From the NCBI RefSeq assembly GCF_000165425.1, contig NW_001798986.1:74330-138329 (forward strand): a DNA stretch of 64,000 bases, in the 5' to 3' direction. The notes beneath the pieces were generated by a model. The model saw only the letters and a list, made by a program, of their open reading frames with translations, searched no databases and was not told where the DNA came from. Position 1 is the first letter of the stretch. Each line of letters starts with the position of its first letter. Origin of the DNA: Paramecium tetraurelia (lineage: Eukaryota; Ciliophora; Oligohymenophorea; Peniculida; Parameciidae). Of this stretch, positions 50,133 to 61,574 are shown piece by piece. The position numbers and the translations under genes are program-made.

Positions 50133-51155
50133 TCAATTGCTCTGATCAAGCGAGTTGCTTTTATTTCTCTGGTCTTTTATTATACAAACCCGAGTTGCAT
50201 CATCGAATTCTAAAAAATCATAGATGCTCGGAGTCAAATACTCTATTTTAGAAATAATTTGTCTCAACCAAATCTTTATCATAGCTATTTTCTCATTAAA
50301 CATTTAATTAGTGTCAGGTCCATGTTGGAAAAAGTCATTTGGTAATTTATAAATTTCAAATCCAAATTTATCTTCCTATTAGAGCCTACTTTCAAGCATG
50401 ACAAAATCATTGATGGTCTTTTTAAGTTGATAATGTTTATTAGGATTGGATAGAAATATTTTTAATGTAATTACTGCATCTATTCTACCATCCTTTTGTT
50501 ATACAATTTTCCAAGTTTTACTAAAATGAATATTACATTTGAATAAGGATTAAGTAGAAGATAATCCAATAAAACTATTTTATATAGGTATCATATTTTG
50601 TCTACTATCCTCGTAATCTGGTACAGTCATACCAAGTCCTGAGATGCCTTCGAATTCAATCTTGTCCTATTTTCTGATAAAAAAACTAAAAATGTTGAGA
50701 CTGAATTGATCAACAATTATCAAATACAACACTACATTGCTCAAAATATCGTATTCCGATTGATTCAATCCATTCAATATAGCCTAAATTAGATTAGTTA
50801 TTAGACAAATAATCCAAAATATTTTGTGAGCGAACATAATAGGGACATTCTTATTATACTCATGTAAAATGCCAGCTACTTGAGTTGAATAGACTATACA
50901 CATAAACATAAATATTTAAGAATAGTCTGATTTATATAAATAGAATTTTGGATTCAAAATAGAAACAAAGTTATAGGTTAATGTTAATAGAACACATAGA
51001 ATTAGTAAAAACACTCTAATTTTTAAGGTAGCATTGTATTATCTGTATTAATGATGGCCTGTATTTTTGAGTTAAACAAACCTAATGGTTAGTAAAATGA
51101 GCGTAACAATTCCACTAATGGCAGGTATATAGATATCAAAAATTCTATTCTGCAT
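50133..51155 (-). CDS. Multi-pass membrane protein with PX-like C-terminus
   Basis: 340 residues, no intron, start MQNRIFDIYIPAISGIVTLI at 51155. Hydrophobic segments near the N-terminus (SGIVTLILLTI, VFLLILCVLLTLTYNFV, IFMFMCIVYSTQVAGIL, FWIICLITNLIQAIL, SNVVLYLIIVDQFSLNIFSF) suggest 5 membrane helices. The C-terminal part (ITLKIFLSNPNKHYQLKKTI, NDFVMLESRL, then KIWLRQIISKIEYLTP) follows the PX-domain order of strand, linker, DF-L motif and helices. A lipid-linked membrane role is inferred. Convergent with the zinc-finger gene (56-bp gap). Confidence 0.7.
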
Positions 51156-51227
51156 TAGAATAGTTTGATTAATTATTTAAAAAATGGAATAATATTATTT
51201 AATATTGATTCAATATGCTTTAAATTA

Positions 51228-52324
51228 TCATATTTTTTCTTAGAATGTCCTGTCCGATTTAGTTACTTTTTTGTAGTCAGCTTATTAATAGATGTTGTAA
51301 GATGTTCCCTTGGGATACCAATTCTCATCTAAATTAAAAGTTAATGCAATAATAAACCTTCCATTTCCAATTGTTCTTAGATGTCATCCTAGGACTTCCA
51401 TAATTCCCTTCTGCAATTAGGATTTCTGGGTGAGGGAAAGACTCTGTCACTTTCAGGAATATTGAATTGATCTTCAATTCCGACCATTTCACCTCCCCCT
51501 AGATAGATCAAAGACTTTATTTACATTCGCATTCATATTCGAACCAAGTATTAGGCACACCCAAATCCAAATCACCTGTTGGTTTGATCATTGGATCTGA
51601 CCACAGGAAAATTTCCCAATGATAATCTATCAATTCCCTCACTGGTGCAAATCCAACAGGCAATTTAGCCAAATCTTCCAACACTTGAACATTCCAAAGA
51701 ATTTCAACCTTCTCGCCCTTTGAATTGGTCACTACTTGTCTTGCAACATAAACACTGTTTGGAACATAATCCACATCGAAACCACAATTATAAACTAGAT
51801 ATGCAAAATCCACTTATTCTTATGGTGTTAAACCCATATTCAAGATCTTCTCCACTTCTCTTCTTGTGATTCCTAGCCATTTTAATGATTGAACATACCT
51901 GGTACTCTTCTCATGATTTCATCTGGGTCCATTTAACAACTCCAAGTTCCTTGTCTACCAAGGGAAGTGTTCTGCCACACAGCTCTTACATCTTCCATGC
52001 TAGAGAATAATATAAAGGAGGGTAATACGTATATGGACCGTCATATGGAGGCAGTGGGCCTGATTGTCTGACTGGATTGACATGTCTGACATTACGCACT
52101 TTGAATAATCAAGTTTAACATACCTGGAAGTGGTACTTATTGTGATTTGGCTATATCGGCAATTTCTTTGTTAGATTAGAAAAAGTTGGGATTCAAATAA
52201 TGTCGATACCTGTTTGGATTGTAAGGCCCATCTATGATATTTGAACAACCACTTTACTTCTTGATGAGAAAGTATATTGAGGCATTGCTTTACGAAAACC
52301 AATATTAATCGCACGATTGAGCAT
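51228..52324 (-). CDS. Hypothetical, probably mitochondrial protein
   Basis: About 311 residues from seven exons. The N-terminus MLNRAINIGFRKAMPQYTFS is amphipathic, Arg-containing and acid-free, as in mitochondrial presequences. A Pro/Tyr-rich region follows (PVRQSGPLPPYDGPYT), then acidic folded sequence (VDFAYLVYNCGFDVDYVPNS, ELIDYHWEIFLWSDPM, NTWFEYECEWGGE). Introns: 52232-52257, 52099-52123, 52000-52028, 51873-51898, 51499-51524, 51329-51357. The fifth intron joins what otherwise looks like a separate small gene at 51228-51487. Family not recognised. Confidence 0.72.
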
Positions 52325-52512
52325 ATCTATATAAAAATAATTTATAAATCTAGATAAAATAAATGTATGTATAAACTATATGCACTCCTAAACTGTGATT
52401 ATTATGCATATCGATTCCCACTTTAAGATGTATTTTGCAGAAAGAAAAAGATATATCAAGCTTTATAGATTAAAAATAAAAAAATATATATTTATATATA
52501 TATAAATAAATA

Positions 52513-53823
52513 ATGGATAGAGAACTTATATCTATTACCATCACAAACTATAAAAGCGACGAAAATGTGGAGGGCCCATATGAAAAACAATTTAGAAGTG
52601 ATTGCACTATGGCATAAGTTTTGCAAGAATTTGGACTAGATTCTGCATTAATTGTTGGCTACAAAGACATTATTGAGTCTAATAAAATTTTGAAAAAAGT
52701 ATATGAGGAATCTCCATAATTCATATCATAAGGGTATCAACCTAAATAGCTTCAATTAAAAATTATACACTAATAGAATAATCTTTAAGGGAATACTAAA
52801 TGTAAATTTTATATAAAAAATGTGGTTGACTAACCTTTTATTGAATATATCCTGGTAGATTAAAATTACACTATATGCTCGAAGATTAAAGCCGAAAACT
52901 CAGTTATTCACAACAATAAAATTGCAGATAGAGAAGAACAATTTAAAAACATCTAAAGTGATCATTAGATCGAATTGAGTATAATTCCAAATAGTGAAGG
53001 AGAGATAGATAAATTGAGTTAAATGTAGGTTCAAATTTTTTCTGATCAAATTTAAAACCATGGCTCTTATAAAGATGGTAATGTAATTAGAGAAAAACTA
53101 TTATACTTAGAGATTGAGGAAAAGTCAATTATAATTTAAAGCCTAATAGAAAAATTCAACAATAAGAATAATGACAACATCTTTGCACCTCTAAAGTAGC
53201 AAAGGGATTTTGGAATTCTAAAAGAAAATTGTAAGATTATTTCCGAAACAGAATCCTTGTGTAAATTAATAGGCTTGCGTAATGAGAAACAGGGAAATCA
53301 CCTTTAGCAAAGGGCAGACGAATAAAAACGTATAGTTAATGTATTTTACAATGGGAAATAGATTTTGCATGAAATTTTCGAGAAAGATGATGAGGTAAAA
53401 GCAATTGATAATAAATTACCCGAAGAACTTAGAGGGAAGGTAGATTTTATCATACCTGATAATGTTGTGGTATAAGAATACCAGGAGTTAGGTGAATTGT
53501 CATACAATGTTAATGATGAAATAAATTTACAAGTTATAAATAGATAAGTATTATATGATAAGATGGAGACTGTTTTGAAATAAGCATTGTAGTAAGTTTA
53601 GAAATTGAAATAGGACTAAAATGATATTGAAATCAGAGAGGACTAAAATGATATTAAAATTAAATAGGAATTGTCAGCATATAGCCTTATTTTGGAGAAA
53701 GACTAAACGATTGATAGGCTCTAATAGGTTATAGAATAATTAAGGTTTAAGAAGAGTAAATAAGAACAGATTCTTGAGATTCAAAATATAACTGAAACAG
53801 TCAGCAAACAAATAGATACATGA
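52513..53823 (+). CDS. Protein with three similar ~75-residue modules plus coiled coil
   Basis: 436 residues in one exon. Three segments share a layout that begins with a strand and ends with an alternating hydrophobic strand: residues 1-87 (ELISITITNYKS to QLQLKIIHQ), about 98-167 (KCKFYIKNVVDQP to IELSIIPNS) and about 275-345 (RIVNVFYNGKQILHEIFE to INLQVI). The last most resembles a ubiquitin-like beta-grasp start. The C-terminus is a coiled coil (DQNDIEIREDQNDIKIKQEL, DRLQQVIEQLRFKK). Similarity between modules is by eye only. Function unknown. Confidence 0.7.
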
Positions 53824-53890
53824 TTTTATATTAAGTAAGAATTAATATCAATTATATTTATTCGATACTATTTTAATTATAATAATAAAA

Positions 53891-55407
53891 ATGCAAAATA
53901 ATTTGTTAGATTATAAATAAGATGAGCAATCGATTAAAAAGGTGATTGAAAAGGAAATCAATGGTAAATCCAAGCGATTATTTGATCCCAATACCTATTA
54001 CTCTCAATTTCAAAATTTGACTTCGGAAAGTTTATAGTAATGCGAGAAATCATAAGCGTAGAAAGGAGCGAAAGAAATGATTGAATGTATTACAATATAA
54101 TCAATTGAGTTAAGGCATAAGTTACAAGTCAAGATAAGGTGATTGAAGCAATCAGAGCAGCTAACTTTGTAGAAATTCAGAATGTGAACTTTAAGTTCAA
54201 AAGGCTACTGAAGGAGATCTTGTAATAAATAGCGGACCAATTGGGAAACCTCTTCAAGGATGAGTATTTGAAGTTATGGTTGGAATGGAAAAGTGCTAAA
54301 GCAGCATTAATGGACAAGGAAGTCAAATTGAAAAATTCAGAAATGAGTCAATAGTTACAGGAATAGGAATTGATCTAAATAAGAACAGAATTTACAGCCT
54401 AAAACACCTTTCTTAGTATGAATAAACAGCTAGAGGCAACTGTTTAGAATTTAGAGACTGAAAATAATAAGTTGAAGGATAGCCTAAAAAATCTTAATCA
54501 ATATTGCAATGAATTAAAGCAGAACAATGAGGAACTAAATAAAAGAATGAAGAAACTAGAGTAACAATTTGAGGAGGCAAAAGAAAAATATGAAAATGAA
54601 ATCAATCAGTTAAAACTAAAAGAGTAGAATTTAATAAGGGCAAATAAGGATCTTATTGATTTAAACAATTAATTAACCCAACAATTAGATAAATATAGAG
54701 ATTTGTATGAAATGCAAAACCAGAAAAATAATGATTTGGCTGATCAAGTCAGGTATTGGAAATCAACTCATTAATAGAGATTAACGGATTTATAGTAGTC
54801 AGAAACAAGAATAGGATCATAGAAAGGGTATCTATTTAAATACAGGAGAGAAGTGCAGGACTTAAAAAGGTTTAAGTTATATAGTGAAGAGGCTTAGAAA
54901 GAATTATCGAATGCTAGATAGACAGTTCATTTATTAAATTAATAAACTGAATAATTAAAATTCAGTTATGAAAATGCAATTCAACAAAATCTATAAATTT
55001 AGACTGAAAAAACAGAGAACTTGAATCAAATATTATTACGCAATGCTCAATCAACCAAAAAGGTAAATAATGAAACCAATGTGTTTTATGAATCCCCTTA
55101 AAAAAGCAAATTTGATTTTCATAGTGTCAAAAAGATTACTTAACCCTCAGTTGATGAATTAAGCTAATTTGTTATAAGTTATTCAAAGGTGCCAATCCAA
55201 TCAAGGAGAACTAAAGTGAGAAGTGTTAGTGCGTAAAAGAATTCCTAGTCAGAAACTGATACCTCTAAAAACAATATTGGAATCTAAGAATTTGATTAGT
55301 TTACACCATATACTGAGAGTAATGTGAATCAATTAAACTTTAATTCTGCTCCCAAACATCCTTTAAGTAAAAACAAAAGGATTAAAAGACAAAATACTGA
55401 AAGCTGA
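53891..55407 (+). CDS. Coiled-coil protein
   Basis: About 497 residues, one 23-nt intron (54087-54109). The N-terminus (MQNNLLDYKQDEQSIKKVIE) leads to a folded-looking segment (NVNFKFKRLLKEILQQIADQ, EYLKLWLEWKSAK). Continuous coiled coil follows from about residue 160 to 390 (LQNELETENNKLKDS-like heptads), then a Ser/Lys-rich tail (RRTKVRSVSAQKNS) ending RQNTES. Typical of basal-body or cytoskeletal scaffold proteins, but no family recognised. Frame intact. Confidence 0.72.
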
Positions 55408-55450
55408 TGAACTTGAATTTTAATTATTCAGATATATAATCCTTTTATAA

Positions 55451-58400
55451 TCAAATCATAATATTTCTTTATTCATTTACTTTTCGAGCAGATTCTTGGG
55501 TATTGTCTACTTAAAGATAAGAGTCTGATGATAAGTTCGCTTCTTCATGCAACCTGTACTTTAGTATTCTTGGAATGCTGTGACATTGGGATGGATCAAA
55601 TTTGATGAGTTTCATGCAGTTGCTGATAAGCACAACAATAATTGATGATAAGGACATCGATGTAGAGGATATCATTGGAGATATAGTGAATCCTTATCCA
55701 TAGAACACACCTGCTGCGATAGCTAAAACTATTAAATAATCTTACGTGCCATCAATAAATTATAAGCAAAGGCCCAAATCAAATTAATATAGATTACTTT
55801 TAAAGCTGTGTTCATCAAATTTATGAGAGATACAATGCTCCACAAATTTTCTTTAAGAACTATCACATCTGAAGCCATGAGATTCAATTCTGATTTTGCA
55901 TTGATGGCAACACCAATAGATGCTTATTGGAGTGAGAGGATATCATTGAGACCATCTCCAATCATCATCACCTCTTATTTTCTCTCTTTTAACTCCATTA
56001 AAAACTTTTATTTTCCCTCTGCATCTATTTCAGCATACTAATGGCTCGGTGGTATTTCTAGGTATTTGCCTACAGAGGACACTGTTTTTTTTGAATCCCC
56101 AGACAAAATATAAACAGTCTTCTTCAGATTTTCTCTTAAATATGTTATCACAGCCTTGGCTTCAGGTCTTAAATTGGTTTTGTTATCCAAACATAAGATT
56201 ACTTCTGGTATATCATCAATAGCCATTAGAATTACTGTTTTTCCTTTTCTTTCCAGACACTAGCATTTTTTTATGATATAGTCTTCTAGGATCGCTCTAT
56301 TTTCAGTTAAATGAGCTAGATTTCCAATTAAACATCTAAACTATGTTTGATCAGTAGTTCTGGTTACATTTCCAATGATTCCATTTTTCTCTTATTTTGC
56401 TTGTTCTGTAAGAACAAATGTACTCTATCTTCCAATTTATCTTTGAACAGATTCCTTGAATAATAAAGTAGCAATAGGATGATTGAAGTCTTTTTCTAAA
56501 ACTCCCAGAATAGCCCATAAATCTTGACCTGACAAAGTCTTATTGAATTTCAAATTTGATTATATTTTACCTTCTGAATTAGGGATATCCCTTTTAGTTT
56601 CTACAGGATCAGACATTACCAAAGATTTCTAAAATTATTTAACCTTCACAACAGTTTTATCCTATTACTTTAATGAGATCTCTGTCTCATTCTTAGATAG
56701 AAGAGTGAAAGATTCAATATGGTCCACTTTAGTGAATAGGGTTCCTGTCTTATCAAAAATAATACAATTTATTTTGTTTATTGATTCAAAAATAGTATTC
56801 TAAGATGTATAATGATCTAATACCTTTTTTATTAAAATCCCTGATTTCAAAGCCAAGTTTAATGTAATTATAACCACAGATGGTACTGCCAGTCCCAATG
56901 CACAAGGACATGAGGCAACCAAAATAGAAATAGCTCTCTCAAATGGAAAACACCAAACACAATATTCCTCAATTTCAACAATATCAAATCCTATTAAAAA
57001 TGTCCAAACTATAAAAACTATCAATGCCACACAAATGACTCCAAGCACAAATCTCTAAGATAACTATTGCAACATTGCTGTAATACCAAAGTCCTTGCTT
57101 TCCCTTTCTGATTATGCTAAATTTAATTGTTCAGCTATTTGAAACAACATAGAAGACTCAATCACTTACTCTACCTAAAAGATACATGATCCATCTAAGA
57201 TATCAGCACCTGATTTCAGTCTAGTTCCCATAGAGGCTTGGAATCTGTCATCTTACCCATAACAAATTGAATCAATCACTTATACCTAACCTTTAACAAT
57301 TACTCCATCCAATAATAATTTCATTCCCTTCTCAAGAATTATCAAATCTCCCTTTTCCAACAATGAAATATCACAACTCTCTTAAATATTGATGTCATAA
57401 TCCTAGTTCTTCACTTATACCTTCATAACAGTAGGTGTCTTTAATAACTAATCTTGAGGAAATATTTAATTCTGCATCTCCATTATTGTCTGTTTTGCCT
57501 TTCCTTCGAAGTATTTGCCTATCATAATAACAGTAAGTATCAATCCTGCAGATTCTAGATCGTGAATTATGTTCATTATTCTTTCCATTTAAATTTCTTG
57601 ACCTTTAGTCTCTTCTTCGTTATTCTATCCTTCCAGAGTGTAAACAACGATCAAGAACAAACTCATACAATAAGCAGCCAATGAACCAAGAGTCAATAAT
57701 GTATCCATATTACACATTCTAAATGATAGAAGTAAAGATATACCTGTATTTGGTGAACAAGTGATATGCATTCTTGTAAGTTGGAGTTCCAAATTTAATC
57801 AATGTGAAAGTTGTCATGAAAAAGATGAATACCAAGTAGATACTAAATATGGATTCTTCATGAGGATACGATAGAAAAGGGTTATAATAATCAAAATGAG
57901 GCATGATTGAGCAAAACACCAAAAATATGATGCTTAACACAATGGCTAAGATGAACTTTCTATAGGTGACTGCTTCCTAATATCCACTTTTCTTTTTGAA
58001 TTTCTCAAGGAGTGCATTGTAAACAAGGAATCCTGGATCTGAACCAATCTTCTCTTTTTCATCTATTGTGGGAATTTTGTCCTGGATTTAGGCTTAGATA
58101 TTCTATTTTATCTAAAATGCTGAAATTGATAATGGCTAATAAGATATGGTTATTAATTAACCAGACTTTTAAAAAATTATTAATAAAATTATACTTGCAT
58201 GTTATATTTAAAATTTTCTTACTAAATTTCTCTAACTCCACCCTGATATTATTGGTGGAGATTGCTCCTTATCTGTTTCAAGTCGTCCAATTGAAACTCC
58301 GAATTTGGAAAAAAGAACTAACACCTCCTCAATTAATTGGAGTCAGTATTAATTAATCTTGGTTGACCAACTATAAAAAAATTATTTTGCTCCAAGATCA

Positions 58401-58636
58401 ACTTAATCGAGTCGAGTGAGCTACAGGATACACAAAAATCATTTACATGAGGGATTGATTGAAAGAAATGATCACTCGTTCAGCCATTACGTTCACTTGG
58501 ACATATATTATACCTTGAAATGGTTGAAATAACTAGTACCTTGCTGACCTTCAAAGCTCGATTTTATCTTATTCACACACATAGTACACCATATCTTTGA
58601 AACAGTTAGATCATAAACTACAATATCTGATTGCAT
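55451..58636 (-). CDS. P1B-type (CPx) copper/heavy-metal transporting ATPase
   Basis: About 1,010 residues. An N-terminal heavy-metal-associated domain carries WCTMCVNKI (CxxC). Membrane helices follow (FILAIVLSIIFLVFCSIM, YLVFIFFMTTFTLI). The transport motif is ASCPCALGLAVPS, phosphorylation site IIFDKTGTLF, HP motif FNHPIATLL, hinge MIGDGLNDILSL. These define a copper/silver-type P1B pump, which moves metal out of the cytosol with ATP. The actuator motif is odd: where TGE is expected, the gene has CYGQDD near 57262-57272. Introns: 58514-58539, 58421-58446, 58166-58194, 57719-57743, 56800-56823, 55723-55745. Its start is 24 bp from the divergent PXMP4 start. Confidence 0.93.
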
Positions 58637-58660
58637 AAATAATATAATTATTATATAATA
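58637..58660. promoter_or_regulatory. 24-bp divergent intergenic gap
   Basis: Only A/T bases separate the start codons of the Cu-ATPase (minus) and PXMP4 (plus). Any promoter for both must lie here or inside the coding starts. No specific element was recognised. Confidence 0.4.
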
Positions 58661-59269
58661 ATGTCATAAATTTGCAATCACGAGAGTTGTATCAAATCCT
58701 CTCTCCTTGGTTTAAGACAGGGCATATATTATGGAGGAAAGATAAGATTCTTTCACGCTCTAGTAATGACTTTTCTTTTTAGACCTGGCTCTATCAAGTC
58801 CAAATTCATCACTGTTATATAGTTGACGTACTAACATGCAAAAAATCTGGGCACTTTTGTATTCCTCTACAAATCAATCGTCTGTATTCTAAATAACATA
58901 AGAAAGAAGCAGACCAAGCTCCATAATCTAATTAGTGGAGCCATATGTGGCTATCTTGTTTTTGGAAGAAATAAATCTGCTGTCAATTAATAAATTGTTC
59001 TCTACGTTATGAGTAGAGTCATTATAGGTTTGGCTTCAAACATTTAGAGAAGAAAACTATTACCATCCTCATGGGATGCTTTCCCTCTTCAAGCAGCTGT
59101 TGTCTGGGGATTAGTCATGCTATTATTTGAAGATGATAAAGGATGCTTATAGAACTCACTAACTTCTAGCATGACCTTTTTATATAAAGACAGTGATAGA
59201 TCTTATTCAAGTTGGGCTGAACTAATACCATTCGAAATGCCAGACTTTTTATCATTTCTTTGGAAATGA
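58661..59269 (+). CDS. PXMP4: Peroxisomal membrane protein 4 (PMP24)
   Basis: 202 residues, intronless. Strong family resemblance along its length: GLRQGIYYGGKIRFFHALVM, TFLFRPGSIKSK, FVFLYKSIV, GYLVFGRNKSAVNQQIVLYV, WDAFPLQAAVVWGLVMLLFE and SLTSSMTFLYKDS. These match the order and spacing of animal PXMP4, a Tim17-superfamily peroxisomal membrane protein with several membrane segments. Transport substrate unproven in any organism as far as I know. The length is close to the usual ~210 residues. Confidence 0.93.
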
Positions 59270-59836
59270 TTAAATTAATTATAGTCTAACTTTATTTTAA
59301 ATATCATTTCATATAACTAACTCAATATTTTTGAGTTCTTGTATAAGACTAAATGGCAATAAATTGAGATCCAATTTATTATCTCGATAAACAATACTTC
59401 TTTATTAAATATTTAATTTTATCGGAGAATTCAAATTCAAATTTTTATAAACCTTCTAAAATTCAATTTAAAATATACATAATATCAAATAATTGAGATA
59501 GGTTCAAATAATGCTAACTTTATTTGTTTATTGGTTAATATCGTTAATTTATATGTAAATTCATGTTATTCTTATCGAAATGTGTATTTGTTTGATAAAT
59601 TTGATTATCTGTTTCATGGTGTTTGAGTTTTATTAATTTTAAATTCAGTATTAAATTTAATCAAAATAAGCAGAGATATTAGTAATTATTTATTATTACG
59701 ATTTATTCAATAACGTATTTTTACCTAAATATTATAAAATGAATATTGAATATAGGTTATGCTAATTTGTAAAGCAAAAGCATGTAATATTTAATAAAGT
59801 ATAGATTTGATATATATATAATACAGCATGAATTTT
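59270..59836. other. AT-rich convergent intergenic region
   Basis: 567 bp between two convergent stops (PXMP4 and the membrane protein ending at 59837). No ORF of protein-like composition, RNA gene or repeat supported; long A/T stretches only. Confidence 0.5.
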
Positions 59837-61528
59837 TCAATATTTGGAATTCTTCTTCCCTGCCACTACTGTTGTTGATTATAAATTGTTGATTTGAGGG
59901 GGAATGTAACTTTCTGAAAATTTAGGTTATGCAGATTCTCCAAATTGATTCGGAGGCACGTACGCAGGATCTCCAAATTAATTCGGAGGTACATACTCAT
60001 TTACATAGTTTGCTGGGTTGCTTTGATTTTGAATTATGTTATTTTTAACACTAGAATAGACAGGTGGAAATTTGGATTAATGTGGGGATAAAGGGTTTTG
60101 ATAAGGACTTGTTTCAGAATGATGGATGTCTTCTTTTGAAGGAATTGGTTGTCTCTAAGTGTCTGACTCAGGAAAGTACGCTTTCTCCTTCTTTTGTTTG
60201 AAGCACCAATGGAACATCTATACTATAAACATCATAATTAAGATGAATTCGCTTATGGCTATAATTATTATCGAGATCGTTATGAGCGAAATGTAGGTAT
60301 TGACATCTGCAGGGAAGAGGTTGGGAAAATTTGCAAATACATTCTAAATTTGGTCAGAAGAATAGCAATCTGCAATCGATTTAAAGTAGAGTTCTGAGTC
60401 ACTTCTGAGCTTTTCTTGATATAGGATCAGACCTCCTTCAATCAATATGAATGACATCTGGCATATCAGTAGGATTTTTAAAATGACTGTAATTATTCGA
60501 ATGTCATTCACTATCCTAAATTTAAGCATATAAATTTCTATGATTAACACAATTCCTATAAATCCAGAGAAAATCTCTTTTATGACTACATAAATGAACC
60601 CAATTTCCTGTATCGATTATTCACAATTTTCAGTGTCATTAATCATATTGTTATCAATCTATATGCATTTATTATCAGAAGTTGAAGCAATTTTATTCTT
60701 TATTAAAATATATTAAGTACTCTTGCTGTCAAATATGTAACAGCTGAATTAGTAACAGATGAAGGAACTCCATTAAAAGATAATGCTTCTAAGCCTTACT
60801 TAGCGAATTCTGAAAGTGTTGTTTATTCTATTTTGACACTATTATCTGTGTCGAAATCAGAACCTTCACAATTTTCAGGATCAATATAATCACTATTATT
60901 GGTTAACCCTGCTGTTATATAAATTAAGGGATTCAAACATGGGTATCCTCGTATTACAACTTGAATTTTAAATATCCCGTAGGATGAATTCTCTCTTTGA
61001 ATATACAAATCCCTTTTACTCTCTAAGTTCTGATCTGCATCTTCATCAACAACCTCATTTTAAATTATAGTCAATTTAGAAATGGGACACTAAGATCCTT
61101 CACTGGTTTCTATGCAATATGGGCCACAGTTGTATTCAGTAGCCGAACATTCAGTCGACAATCTAATGTCAACATATCTAGTCACACAAATCAATTGAGA
61201 ATACCATCTAGTAATATTGTATTCTGCAAATGGAAATAATTATTAGGTTTCTTCAGATGAATCACAATCCAAGTCTCTAAAATATACTCTAATTATTTAG
61301 TATTTGATACTGTTTGATTGGTTTGTAGACTAGATTATCAGAGATGTACGCAATTGTAGCATTCTGAGCTTCGTATTAATAGTCATTTGAATAAAAATCA
61401 ACTACCCCATGGACGATATCCAATCCAATGCTGATCAACAAGGAGAGAATCATGAAAAAGAGAGTTAAAGATTTCACAACTTTATCAAAAATAGAACTAT
61501 GTATTTGTTCAATTGGATTCTTTTTCAT
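59837..61528 (-). CDS. Membrane protein with Pro-rich cytoplasmic tail
   Basis: About 548 residues. The N-terminal helix (SLTLFFMILSLLISIGLDIV) is preceded by basic MKKNPIEQIHSS. A Cys-rich non-cytoplasmic region follows (LDCDSSEE, CVTRYVD, ECSATEYNCGPYC, SQCPIS). Membrane helices follow (IFSGFIGIVLIIEIYMLKF, VILKILLICQMSFILIEGGL, YISLITISIIIIAISEFILI). The C-terminal tail is rich in Pro, Gln and Ser, with two copies of YVPPNQFG. Introns 61289-61310 and 60698-60720. The tail repeats could bind WW- or SH3-like partners; this is inference. Family not recognised. Confidence 0.75.
59934..59996 (-). repeat. Direct repeat (2 x ~30 bp) in coding tail
   Basis: Two near-identical ~30-bp units at 59934-59963 and 59967-59996 encode the repeated YVPPNQFG peptides. 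They differ mainly at synonymous positions (CAA versus TAA for Gln), so selection on the peptide is plausible. Confidence 0.8.
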
Positions 61529-61574
61529 TAAATTTATATTTATTCAGAAATACATTAACAAATATTTTTATCAT

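Noticed and set aside
51228-51487. A separate ~66-residue gene downstream of the mitochondrial-looking gene
   Set aside because: A canonical 26-nt intron at 51499-51524 joins it in frame to the upstream exons.
61280-61310. A one-base frame error in the membrane protein with the Pro-rich tail
   Set aside because: A 22-nt intron (61289-61310) explains the change of frame.
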